This document shows positions 32,315-42,207 of a DNA stretch of 64,000 bases, in pieces. The number at the start of each line of letters is the position of its first letter. Within the stretch, counting starts at the first letter, position 1. This DNA comes from Pleurostoma richardsiae (lineage: Eukaryota; Ascomycota; Sordariomycetes; Calosphaeriales; Pleurostomataceae): NCBI GenBank assembly GCA_030052745.1, contig JANBVO010000048.1:62001-126000 (forward strand), given 5' to 3'. The translations under genes and the position numbers were made by a program. Below the pieces are notes generated by a model. The model made no database searches, had not been told where the DNA came from, and saw only the letters and a program-made list of their open reading frames with translations.

Positions 32315-32968
32315 CTAGTTCACAACGGCCAGCAGGAACCCGTCGAAGTTGTCCTCAGGGTTCGCCTTGTGGCCCGACACCGTCGACACCAGCGTCGCAG
32401 TCACTCTCGTGTCCCGGCCCACCTTCGTCACCAGCGACTCGGTCCCCGGGTCCGTCGCCCCGCTCCCCAGCAGCGCCCTGACCACATTGTCGACGTAGAT
32501 CGCGCCCTTGCTGCGCGTCAGCTTCACCGCCCACTCGAAGTACTCCCACTGCTCGTCCCAGCTCGCGTCGATGAACACGAGGTCGAACTGCCGCCCCTCC
32601 GCAGCCAGCCGCGGCAGCACGTCCAGCGCCGCGCCCAGGATGATCTCGACGTCGAGTCCCGCCGTGTTGGCGGCCGCGATGTCCCGGTACTTTGGGTTGA
32701 TCTCGAGGCTGGTCACCTTGGCGCCGGCCTGGGCGAACCAGATGGTCGAGTAGCCGCCCAGCGTGCCGATCTCCAGGACGGACTTGGCGCCGATCAGCTG
32801 GCACTGGATGGCCAGGTACTGGCCCTGCAGCGGGGAGACGGTGATGGGTGGCAGGCCGTTCGCCTGGGAGTTGGCGACGGCCTCGTCCAGCTTTGCGTTG
32901 GGGCGGAGGAGGGCGCCCTCGGCCAGGGCGTTGATGGCCGAGCCTGAGTCTAGGACGCTTGAAGACAT
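32315..32968 (-). CDS. SAM-dependent O-methyltransferase, class I (caffeoyl-CoA/catechol type)
   Basis: An intronless gene encodes 217 residues. The SAM-binding motif VLEIGTLGGYSTIWFAQ (about residues 65-80) and the following VTSLEINPKY acidic residue are typical of small cation-dependent O-methyltransferases. FDLVFIDASWDEQWEYFEWA corresponds to the metal- and substrate-binding region, and GAIYVDNVVR to the motif that usually supplies a further metal ligand. The size fits the COMT/CCoAOMT-like family. Such enzymes methylate catechol-like hydroxyls, and in fungi they are frequent tailoring enzymes. A TATAAAG element lies about 95 bases upstream. The AflR-like regulator and DHA2 pump lie about 2 and 4 kb away. 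Confidence 0.9.
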   Translation of the reverse strand: MSSSVLDSGSAINALAEGALLRPNAKLDEAVANSQANGLPPITVSPLQGQYLAIQCQLIGAKSVLEIGTLGGYSTIWFAQAGAKVTSLEINPKYRDIAAANTAGLDVEIILGAALDVLPRLAAEGRQFDLVFIDASWDEQWEYFEWAVKLTRSKGAIYVDNVVRALLGSGATDPGTESLVTKVGRDTRVTATLVSTVSGHKANPEDNFDGFLLAVVN

Positions 32969-33684
32969 GATGAAGCTGTCTGCGTTGAAGAACTGGGAGG
33001 CAAAGATGTTGTATGGTGAGTCTGTAGCTGATTTACGCAGAGACGGGCAGTATCACATGTCTTTATAGATCCTCCAAGCATTGTCACGCTCGTAACACCG
33101 AGCCCCGAGTCCGGTCTCTTCTTACATTTGAGGCCGAGAAACACGGCAGGGGACCACCACAGACCCGTATCGACACGCGCAACATCGGGGAATCCTTCCA
33201 GGCGGCTATGCCGTCTTCCGCTCGAATTCCGAGCCCGAAGTCTTCTGTATAACGGAGGCCGCGTAACTCGGCCGACAAAAGACGCCGGTTCCCATGATAC
33301 AGCAGCGGAACGGCAGATCTGACTGGCTGCCCCTCATGCATCTTGCGCCAGCCCACTGATCTCACCCAGTACGTGATTGGAAGATGGCGTATCAACTCCA
33401 GGCAACAGCTTGCTTCATCTTATCTGATCAATGAGGATGATATTCAGGCGACAAGCTGGATATGATTTACCCGGCGCGTACATATAGCAGCTACTGCTCA
33501 AGCCCAACATCAAATGATCGTATCTCGCTAGTTCATCAGCCGTCATTAAACAATTTTAGAAACACCATTAAAACAGGCAATATGAACGTAAGATATTCCA
33601 CCGCGCTGACCTCCGGCATTTCTGTCGCCCTAGCGCACCAGCATCGACGCTCTGTTCCCTTGCATCATATCGCTCGCGCACACC
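32969..33684. other. Intergenic upstream of O-methyltransferase
   Basis: Apart from the TATA element, this 716-base gap shows nothing I recognise. It also holds the 3' end of the small zinc-finger gene. Confidence 0.45.
33061..33067 (-). promoter_or_regulatory. TATA box of the O-methyltransferase gene
   Basis: On the minus strand the sequence is TATAAAG, 93-99 bases upstream of the ATG at 32968. Position and match are typical of a fungal core promoter; no experimental support is available. Confidence 0.55.
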
Positions 33685-34280
33685 TCATTCGGCCTCGTCG
33701 CCGTCCGAGCTACCTTCACTAAAGGCGCTGCTATTTTCGTCAACATCGATGTACTTCTCCCTTTTTTCTGGCCGGGTGAGCCCATCAATGTGGCGGCCCC
33801 TCTTGCACCCGGGCTCGGTCCCGTCCTCCTCGCAGCACGACCATATGAACCCCTCCGGGAACTCCTCCCGGTTCTCTTCTGTGTCGATCGGCCCGTGGCA
33901 GCGCTCGTCGTGGTCAGCCCACCTGTCTGAGTCCCAATCCTCTTCCAGATCGCCTGTTCTTGCCTTGTCAGCGGGACGCGTTTACCTCGCCGGCGCAAGG
34001 CAGGTATCCGTCACTTACCGTCGTGGAAGCGGCAGCCTAGGTTTACGTTTTCGGACTCCTTGAACGCCGTGTTGCAGCGGATGCAGATTCTGATGTCATC
34101 ATCCGGCGCTTTCCTCTTCCTACTGTTGTCACCAATTGAAGCTTTCAGAATGTCGTCGAGATGGCGCTTGACGCGTTTCTCGACTCTAGACTCCTCACAG
34201 AGAGCCACTAGGATGGCCTTAACGGTCGCCTCTGGCGCCGCCATAATGCGCTCCGCAACGGTCTGTGACATCGTGGGCAT
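33685..34280 (-). CDS. Small cysteine/histidine-rich (C2H2/CHORD-like) zinc-binding protein
   Basis: Exon 1 (34280-34019) and exon 2 (33953-33685) encode 176 residues. The ATG at 34280 gives MPTMSQTVAERIM; the frame further upstream begins with TTG. The zinc-binding core reads RICIRCNTAFKES, then LGCRFHDG across the intron, DRWADHDERCHGP, and finally FIWSCCEEDG with GCKRGRHI. This cysteine/histidine pattern (C-x2-C, C-x2-H, CH, CC, C and H) resembles fungal proteins annotated as C2H2-type or CHORD-like. The N-terminal 70 residues are helical and basic. The C-terminus is acidic and Ser-rich (SSAFSEGSSDGDEAE). A nuclear or chaperone-related role is possible but not shown. The protein frame was restored by splicing and is not visible as one open frame. 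Confidence 0.8.
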
Positions 34281-34755
34281 ATGTGGAGAGGGAAATGAAG
34301 AAGCATCCGACAAAACACCAAAGCTGGGGCTGAGACGCGCTCTTAAGAGCTTGGGCGCGTCGAGGGGACCCTGGCGGGGGCAGGGTTAGGGTTCGGATGT
34401 GGCCAAGCTGGCAAGGGGACTGACTTTACGCAGGGAACCTCTGCCTTTCCCATTGGGCGCACCGTCAACCAGTAGCTTCCACAAGCCCAACGATAGCTGC
34501 TTGCGAAGCCGTCACGTCGACCTCAATCCTTGAAAGCAGGCTTCATAGCATCTCCGAATGGTCATGTGACCGTCTCAATCCATGATTTGTCAGATATCAC
34601 GTGCCTTCATAGAAACCGCCTCACCTCAATGAATCGGTGATGCAGACCTTTATGTCGAGAACTCTCTAGTACACCCACGTGTTTCTGTCTGCGGACGGTA
34701 TTAAAAGATGTTTATCACGCTGAGGTCCTCGGCGACTAGTCGCCCTGACTCTATA
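34281..34755. other. Promoter region between divergent genes, with a TTAGGG element
   Basis: This gap of about 475 bases separates the zinc-finger gene and the AflR-like regulator. It contains GCAGGGTTAGGGTTCGG near 34380-34396, about 100 bases upstream of the zinc-finger ATG. Confidence 0.5.
34380..34396 (+). promoter_or_regulatory. Telobox-like AGGGTTAGGGTT element
   Basis: One and a half copies of the telomeric unit lie upstream of a zinc-finger gene. In yeasts such motifs bind Tbf1-type factors in promoters. The short length rules out a telomere end; a regulatory role is inference. Confidence 0.35.
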
Positions 34756-36207
34756 ATGGAACAGGTTGCGTCCAAAACGGCCTCCGGGGCGGATGCCAAC
34801 CACCTCCGGCCAGGGCGCCGGCCGGCCTGCACCTCCTGTCGGAGCAAAAAGGTGCGGTGAACTTCCAGGTGCATGCTGCTGCGTCCCTAACAGCAATTGT
34901 TCACAGCTCCGATGTACAGGGCGCATGCGCGACTGTGATCGGTGCAGAGCCAGGGCCATCCCGTGCGTACCCTTGGCGAGCCAGCAGCTGAGGGGCGGGA
35001 ATGGCTTCCCTATGTCTCCTGCCAGTCATGAATCTTTGCAGAGTCGAAGAAGGGTGATACAGCCAAATGAGTCGGCACAGGCTGTGCTGGAGGTGGACAA
35101 TGCTCCAGATTCTGCACTGCCACAGGGGAGAGCGACATCCGAAGTCAGGAACGATGATGTGTCGAAAGACACCACCCTTGCCGAGATGTTCCTCTCTTTC
35201 GGTACGTTTCTTTCTTTCTCTTACAATACAGAGTTTATACTTATATCTTCGATGATCAAGAGGAGCTCAGGGGCGACACAGAGAATCTCTTCCCAGCCGA
35301 TACATCCAGGCTCGGTGGGGACGGTCTTTATCTGGACAATGACGTTACGAACACTCTTAACGTGTCAGATACCGGCGTGGTTTCGGCTGACGTGTTCTCT
35401 GCGCCGGCTAGGGACATACTGCGTCCTTTACACGAGACTCTTATGCAGCCCTGGACGCCTGGGTCGATCATGGACACTTCTCCTGGGCCTGACTCCTTCC
35501 AGGCAGGATCAACCAGCAATAGCCACGGCCGCCCGGTTTCTCCGGGTCTCCCATCCCCACAATGCTCCTGCGTCGAAGACACCCTTCGTGTTGTACAACG
35601 GCTCGACGACGACGATTTCAGTTTAGCCTCCCTGTCCTTCGACCAAGTCATACAGCTTCAGAAATGGATCATGGCCCAATGCTGCAAACCGCTCGACTGC
35701 CCAAACTGTCGCGTCCTTCCAACGGCTCTCACTATCCTGGTAATCATCTGCGACCGTCTGGCCGAGATGTTCGAATGCATCCACAAACGAGTCCAGAAGG
35801 CGACAGGGCGTCTGCCGGGCCAGGCTTGCAGCCACGACCGGAGAGACGACAGTACATCCTCTTCGTCATCTTCCTCTTATGCAAACCTAGGGCCATCTCC
35901 ATCCACCGCCGCCGCAGCAACCGACAAGGTGGAACATCTCTACTGTAGCACGTGTCGCTGCTCAGCCTTCCATGCCAACTGCAACCCCGACTTGTTCTCG
36001 ACCGAATTCCGGAACTTGTACTCGGACGAGGAGCAGATGCACATGATCCGGGCTCTGTTGGAGTTGCAGATGAGGAACCTTCGAGGGCTTCTCAAGCGCA
36101 TCGAAGGCGCGACTGGCGTGACAGGGGGTACTGCGCGTCTTTTGAAGATCGAGTCGTTGATGACGAGGCTGGCTAGGGCGGAGGCGGATATCGAGGCTTC
36201 TTGGTAG
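34756..36207 (+). CDS. Zn2Cys6 transcription factor with AflR-like C-terminal domain
   Basis: Exons 34756-34851, 34907-35201 and 35261-36207 encode 445 residues. The DNA-binding domain is CTSCRSKK from exon 1 joined to LRCTGRMRDCDRCRARAIPC from exon 2. The phase-0 intron falls between the second and third cysteines. A Ser/Pro-rich linker follows. The C-terminal half has the pattern CCKPLDCPNCRVLPTALTIL, then ICDRLAEMFECIHKRV, and later HLYCSTCRCSAFHANC with DEEQMHMIRALLELQMRNL. These features match the AflR (aflatoxin regulatory protein) domain of pathway-specific regulators. It lies between an O-methyltransferase and a DHA2 transporter and could regulate both. It is nuclear by family. Intron 2 uses a GTACGT donor and an AAG acceptor, the only weak site. 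Confidence 0.9.
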
Positions 36208-37071
36208 CTATAGATGCGCTGTGCGCTGCAGTTAGCTGTACCATCGTACAGGATCTTGAGGCTGTCTTATGTCTAGTAACAGGGATACGAGGCTAGGAGA
36301 TATGAGTACTTGTCGGTCTCTAGATAGGGGAGTCTCCGTTTGTGTTGCAGCAACCAGTATCGACAGCATCTTCGGCGTTCTAGTCAAATAGATATATTCA
36401 TTCCTTCGAGGCACCGCCCCCACGTTCTAGCGACCATGCTAGAGTCCTTATGCTAGGTATGGAACGGGAGCGATAACGCAGAGACCGCGCCCATTAGCTA
36501 CCACTGAACCTCGGGGATTTCAGAGCTGTCTATTGCTCTTGCTCCCTCAGAGATTCCATGTCAAACTGAAAAGATCGACTGTTCACATATCCTTCCCTCT
36601 GAGACCCTGACTTTGCTTGTCTCAGAACCCTTCCAATCAAACGCGCCGGCCATTTCCCAAAGAGGCTATTCTCTCGGGCACGCCCAATAAGGACTAGCTC
36701 AATAAAGCCTGGTTAGCTAATCATCCTTTGAAAGCGCCGACAACTCTCCAAATGCAGTAATCGTCGTTCCCAATCAGGCATCGTCTAGGCTGTAGATACT
36801 TCGATGGGGAGGCTGCATTGGGTAATGCGAGTCCAGGCTGTAGACGAGACAACTGGCAAACTGAAAATAATGATCCTCACCGTTTCCTTGATTGATTATG
36901 TTCGTCGCAGTTACTCAGACTCCTATTTCTCAGCTGGCCCGTGGCGTAGTTTCTTCCTCGACCTATAAGTGCAGTGTCCGGGTAGAAGCTGAACTCGACT
37001 AGGCCATAGTTCAGATAACAATCCGCCAACCCAGGACCCTGAAAGCCATACTATCAGAAGAGATAGCAGTC
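36208..37071. other. Intergenic upstream of the DHA2 transporter
   Basis: This 864-base gap contains a TATAAG near 36964. Otherwise I see nothing coding and no repeat. Confidence 0.45.
36964..36969 (+). promoter_or_regulatory. TATA-like element of the MFS gene
   Basis: TATAAG lies about 105 bases upstream of the ATG at 37072, a normal spacing for a fungal core promoter. Confidence 0.45.
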
Positions 37072-39164
37072 ATGTCTGCAGCTCCATCGTCGGGAGAGAA
37101 GCCCGCGGAGGCTTCACTGGGCGGGAATGGGGACACCTCCGACTCTTCACTCGAAGCCAACCTGCCGCCAGCAGCCACCACAGCCAGTGCTGACGTGTCA
37201 CCGAGAGACATCCATGGCTTTCCAGTGAGAAGTGATGAGTATTCAGATTGTTGACCAATGCTGATCTCCTCTTACCCAGTGGTTTCTCGTTGTCGTTGCG
37301 ATCCTTTCGAGTATCTTCCTCTTCTCTCTCGACAACACCGTCGTTGCGGATATTACTCCGGTAAGCAACACCGGCCTAATGCGAGTATGAAACACGGGAA
37401 GTTAACGAGTCAATAGGCGGCTGTCAATACTCTCGGCGGCGCCCTTGAGCTGCCGTGGCTCTCTGTAGGGTAAGCTCCGTGACGTATTGCAATACGCCGG
37501 TCACTCCGACCTAGATAGACTTGTAACTAACCTGCGGTGCACAATCTAGATTTCTCCTTGGAAGCAGCGCTGTGGTTCTTCCCTTCGGCAAGCTCTACAG
37601 TTTGTTTGATGCGAAGTGGCTGTACATCGGATCCTCCGTGGTGTTCAACCTTGGGTCGGCTCTATGCGGCGCCGCACCGACAATGGACGCCCTCATCGTC
37701 GGGCGAGTCCTTGCGGGAGTTGGTGGGAACGGGATGTATCTCGGTGTCATGACGCTCATGTCTGTCAACACCTCTGACAGAGAACGTCCCGGCTACTTGA
37801 GCTTTGTGTGAGTACTGCCCTTAGGAGGACTGGATGCCGCTAATGTTGTCGGTGATAACGCCAGTGGCATTGTCTGGGGCATCGGCACCGTTCTAGGCCC
37901 GGTCATCGGCGGCGCCTTCGCCGAATCTAGCGCGACGTGGCGATGGGCGTTCTACATCAACCTCTGTGTGTGCGGCCTCTGTGCCCCCGTGTACCTCCTC
38001 TGGCTTCCATCGTTCAAGCCCCGTGCTGTGGACAAGGTGGCTGTGCTACTCCGCGAGTTTGATATTGTCGGGACGGTGCTGAGCATAGGGGCTATCCTGA
38101 CCCTCGTCATGGCCATAAACTTCGGCGGGGCTCTGTACGCCTGGAACAGCCGCCAGATCATCGCGCTCTTTATCATCTCCGGCGTCCTGTTCATCGCCTT
38201 TGGGATCCAGCAGGGCAAGACAATCTTCACGACCGCCAGGAGCCGCATATTCCCAGGCCACTTCCTGCGGAACTTCAATGCCGTACTCCTCTACATTTGC
38301 GCCTCTGCGGTTAACACGTCCGGCTTCGTCCCCATATACTACATACCGCTGTACTTCCAGCTCACAAGGGGCGACAGCGCCATCACAGCGGCCGTCCGGC
38401 TGCTCCCCCTCATCTGCGTCCTCAGCGCCAGCATCCTCGCCAACGGCCACCTCATGTCGCGCTTCAGTCACTTCCAGCCCTGGTATATCGTGGGCAGCGT
38501 CCTCAGTTTGATTGGCGGAGTTCTTCTTTGTATGTCTCTTCATTTCTTCTGGAAAAGCCGGTACTGACGCTGGAGAATAGCACGCATCGATGCAGATACT
38601 CCTGCCTCACGGATCTACGGATTCGAGATTCTGGTCGGCGTTGGGACGGGCTGCTTCATTCAGGGCGGCTATGCGGTCATCCAGGCAGTGGTCCCTCCGG
38701 CAGATATGGCGTACGCGATCAGCTTCATGATGCTCGGTTCGTCCTTCTCTTAAAGTCATATTGAGGTATGCTGTGGGACTAACATCCTGCATCGCAGCAC
38801 AAATGGGCGGCATTGCCTTCGGCCTGTCTATCGCCGGCGCAGTGTTTATCAATCAGGCCACCTCCGGACTGTCGGCGATCTTGCCAGGGGTATCCCAGGC
38901 TGATTTGCAGCTCGCTCTCTCTGGCACGAGCGGCTCATACTTCCAGTCGCTTCCCGAGAGCGTCCGCACCCTGGCCACGTACACCATCGTTCACGCCATG
39001 CGGAAGGTGTTTATCCCTGTCTACGTCGGTGCTGCAGTCAGCCTTGTTGTTTCCGTTTGCTTCACGGTCAGTTCTGTGTCTTTTCATCCAATGAGTTCAA
39101 GAGGAAGCCTAACGTGTTGCAGCAACGAAAGCTCTTCAAAGACGCAGTGGCGATCGTTGCCTAA
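37072..39164 (+). CDS. MFS transporter, DHA2 (14-TM) drug-efflux type
   Basis: Eight exons (37072-37224, 37280-37360, 37417-37469, 37550-37807, 37865-38529, 38581-38736, 38798-39066, 39123-39164) join in frame to 558 residues. After a 50-residue hydrophilic N-terminus, FLFSLDNTVVADITP is the DHA2 motif D1 (LDxTVVNVALP-like). LFDAKWLYIGSS and VGRVLAGVGGNGMYLG follow, then GPVIGGAFAESSATWRWAFYINL, the diagnostic motif C with the WRWxFxINLP element. About 14 hydrophobic segments are visible. Such plasma-membrane pumps export toxins or the fungus's own metabolites by proton antiport. The neighbouring AflR-like regulator and O-methyltransferase fit a small metabolite locus. Substrate unknown. Confidence 0.93.
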
Positions 39165-40344
39165 GAGCAGAAGGGATGTCTAGTTGCTGGAGTTGGCTCA
39201 TTACTTGAAACTGTGACTTGGATCAAGTTAATATATCGAGGGAATATGAAACCTAGGTAAACACTTACCGCATCAGAATTCGATAGAGAAAGAGTAGTAG
39301 GAATATGAGATATTCTCGGGAAAGGGAGCCAAGAAGAAATTAATAGAAAGACATGCTGTGGCGGCGAAGCTGGGCAGAGATCGAGGTTCTCGAAATTGCA
39401 AAGGTAAATGCAAAAGAGACACAATGTATACACTAGATTCGGGATCACAGAACGTTGGAAAAGGAACGAGTTTCAATATCAGTTGAAAGGCTTAATCTGT
39501 GGGATCATCTGGGCAGGAGATACTTGGCCTAGATTTACGTCGCATGCCAGAGGTATAACATCGCGGCTCTAGCCCTATTTGAGACGAACCGAGATATCCA
39601 AGCGACATTGAGACGGAGTATAGATAACAAGGTACCGTTACACCGCGATCTCTGTTAAGACCTCGCACGACAAGACTGTTATACCGCTGTGCTTTGGCAT
39701 GGTTTTATGAGGTCGGATGTACAATATTGTGCGCGAACCTTTTGGCTGTGACAAAAAAATCGGTTGTATGGTGAGTTGATACTCGAACGAACGAGCTTTG
39801 TGAGCTCCGGTACACGACCTGTCTCACTTTCGGTCACATGCACGACCCCCAGAGATAGCTGGCATGCACCTGCGGTCATCCTGGCTGCCGTGCCTTTCGA
39901 GGCCGCAGGAGCCGAGATCGCTGTGCATGTCCCCAGGTCCGACCGGCCATTCTTAGGAGTAGGCATGAGACCCCGGAGGACGGGCTTCAGGATATTGGCG
40001 TGTGTTGGTACCGTTACGCCATGTCATCCACCCGTTGGAAATTGCACGGTAAAACAATCCTTGAGTACAGGCCAACAACCTCTTTATACAGCAGCCTGAA
40101 AAATAGACAAGCTATTGGGATACTTCGGACGGCAGACGGGTCGGTATCTCGCCACCTGCGTCCCCAACCAATGCGCAGCTTTCACGTAGCGGTTTCGGAA
40201 CGGCAATTTCACCGTCATTCGATAAGGAACTCATGTAGTCAACGATATGAACAAGCAAGCTGGATTCTCGGGCAGCATTAGGTATCACCGCATTAGAGGA
40301 AACAGAAACTACTGTACAGATGATGTTACAATAACAGAAAGAAG
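39165..40344. other. Intergenic between convergent genes, 1.2 kb
   Basis: The left part is relatively AT-rich, with short open frames on both strands and no recognisable motif. I see no mobile element or RNA gene. Confidence 0.45.
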
Positions 40345-41613
40345 CTAGCCCAGGTGCATGATCAACCCCTTCTTGAGGGCCTCGATCTCCTTCTTGCCGA
40401 GCGGATCCTTCTTGTCGAAGCTGGACGACTTGCGCTCCGAGCTGGTCCACGTCGTGATGTCGAGGCTATCTCCGCCGATGCGGGTCTTGTGCCCGCCACG
40501 GTGGCCCGCCGGGTGGCCGCCGCCGTGCTCCTTCTCGTACAGCTTCAGCGCCTTGGCCCAGCCCCAGACGTCGGCCCCGGCGGCGGCGGGCAATTCGACG
40601 TCGCGGTCGCACTGCGAGAGCAGCTCGTCGAGGTTCTTGGGTCCCGTCAGCGGGATGCCGAACCGGTCCGCGTAGGCCAGGACGTAGTCGTCGAAGCGGG
40701 AGATGACGGGGCGGCCCTTCTTGGTCTTGGCGGCGAAGGTGTCGGGCTCGTCGTCCTCGAGGAGCCCGTACTGGCGACTGTCAATGGCCCAGTCGATCAG
40801 CAGGGCCATGACGAGGCCGAGGTTCTTCACCTCGGAGGCCTCGGCGAGGACGCCTTCCGTCTGGAGGCGGGCCAGCATCGTGAGGATCATGCGCCCAACT
40901 AGGTGGGCCAACGCGTCGACGCGATCGCCGTCGTCGGCCCTGAGGATGCAGCGTCAGCATTCAAGGCCACGAACAATGACATCGTTCCTGAGGGCTGCTC
41001 GGGGACAGGCTTACATCGTCATGGGGTCGGAGGCGCTGTCGTTGAGGAAGAAGGCAGCCCCCTCGCAGACTGCCCACTGCTCCCTCCAGTCGTCCTTGGC
41101 CTCGTCGAAGTCGAGCAGCAGGTTCTCCACCATCTCGAGGATGCCATAGGCGTCATGGTCGTTGAACGTGTACATGCCGAAGTTGTCCGGGCACCGCAGC
41201 TGCGCCATGATCTGCTGGGCGATGTACTTGCGGAAGCCCGCGTACGAGATGACCCATTTGTGCTCGGGGTGCTCGGCGGCCGGCTTGCTGCAGAGGCACG
41301 TCTTGCCGCCGTCGCAGCCGTCGTCTTTGTCCTCGCTGTCCTCATCCTCATCTTCGTCGTCATCTTCGGAGTCGTCCTCCTTGTCCCAGCCGCGGGCGAA
41401 CGGCGGCGGGCAGATGGTGATGTAGGCACGGGAACGCTCGGTGTTTCTAGCTGCGAGCCTGTAGTCGTCGTCGGTGTTGGCCGAGCCGGACACCTTGGAC
41501 CAGCGGTGGGCTCTCCGCGGCGGAGCGGTCGGGTCGGGGCCGTCGTCGGTAGGCTTGGCCTTCTTGGAGCGGCCGTTGGAGGCGGACGCTGGAGCGCTGC
41601 GTTTGGGAGGCAT
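40345..41613 (-). CDS. Unrecognised protein, two exons, 397 aa
   Basis: Exon 1 (41613-41015) and exon 2 (40939-40345) join in frame (SDPMTM-ADDGDRVDALAHL). The N-terminus is basic and disordered (MPPKRSAPASASNGRSKKAK), which suggests a nuclear location. A long acidic run (DDSEDDDEDEDEDSEDKDD, about residues 78-96) follows. It precedes a small cysteine motif, CDGGKTCLC, and a globular region with WVISYAGFRKYIAQQ and NFGMYTFNDHDAYG. The C-terminal domain contains LIDWAIDSRQYGLLE, ISRFDDYVLAYADRFGI and a closing basic segment (LGKKEIEALKKGLIMHL). I believe similar proteins are frequent in filamentous fungi, but I know no function. Acidic and basic blocks suggest nucleic-acid or histone contact; that is speculation. 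Confidence 0.78.
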
Positions 41614-42207
41614 CGTGTGTGAAGTCTTCGAACTTTGAGGACTTGGATCTGGTCGACGGGAGCCAGATGTCAGATGGAGAACTGCTGCCCCTTAAATCGA
41701 CGTCAGAGGTCCCCCTTGTCGTCGTCGAAGCAGATGGAATGTTGTCAGGATCAAGGGTCCAGCTGTTTTGTTTAATTACCCCTTTAAGGCGCGTCGCCAG
41801 GACGCGTCTGCTCCACTTGCAGGGCTTAGCGGCAGGGGTCCTTATCAGAGGCCCCCAACATCGAGACCCGGTGAAGACTTTCAAAGCTCGGAGTCTGATC
41901 CGCACTGTGCCGATGAACAGCTTCAAACACCTTAGCGACCGAGATATTTTTGTACACGACACGCTCGTCAGGGTGAGGAAAATCGATCCTTGAAGAGATC
42001 GGATTGCTCGTATTTACCTGATCACCATGTAGGTCCGAGCTAAAGTATGAGGAAGGAGAGGGTGAGATGCACTCAGTCTCCGGACTCGCGCAGGGGGGCA
42101 TTGTCATGGTTTTATCCCTTTGACCTAAGTTACGTAGGTAAGTGGTTGCGATATCTCTCCGTGGACTATACACGACTTTCTTTCGAACTGCGCCGACCAG
42201 AATACGT
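41614..42207. other. Intergenic, 594 bases
   Basis: This is the upstream region of the minus-strand gene ending at 40345 and the 3' flank of the phosphodiesterase gene. I see nothing coding. Confidence 0.45.

Noticed and set aside
32261-32947. Open frame antisense to the O-methyltransferase
   Set aside because: Arg/Val/Leu-rich shadow with no domain. The minus strand has the SAM motif.
34380-34396. TTAGGG units as a chromosome end
   Set aside because: Only about one and a half units are present, and genes continue on both sides, so it is not a telomere.
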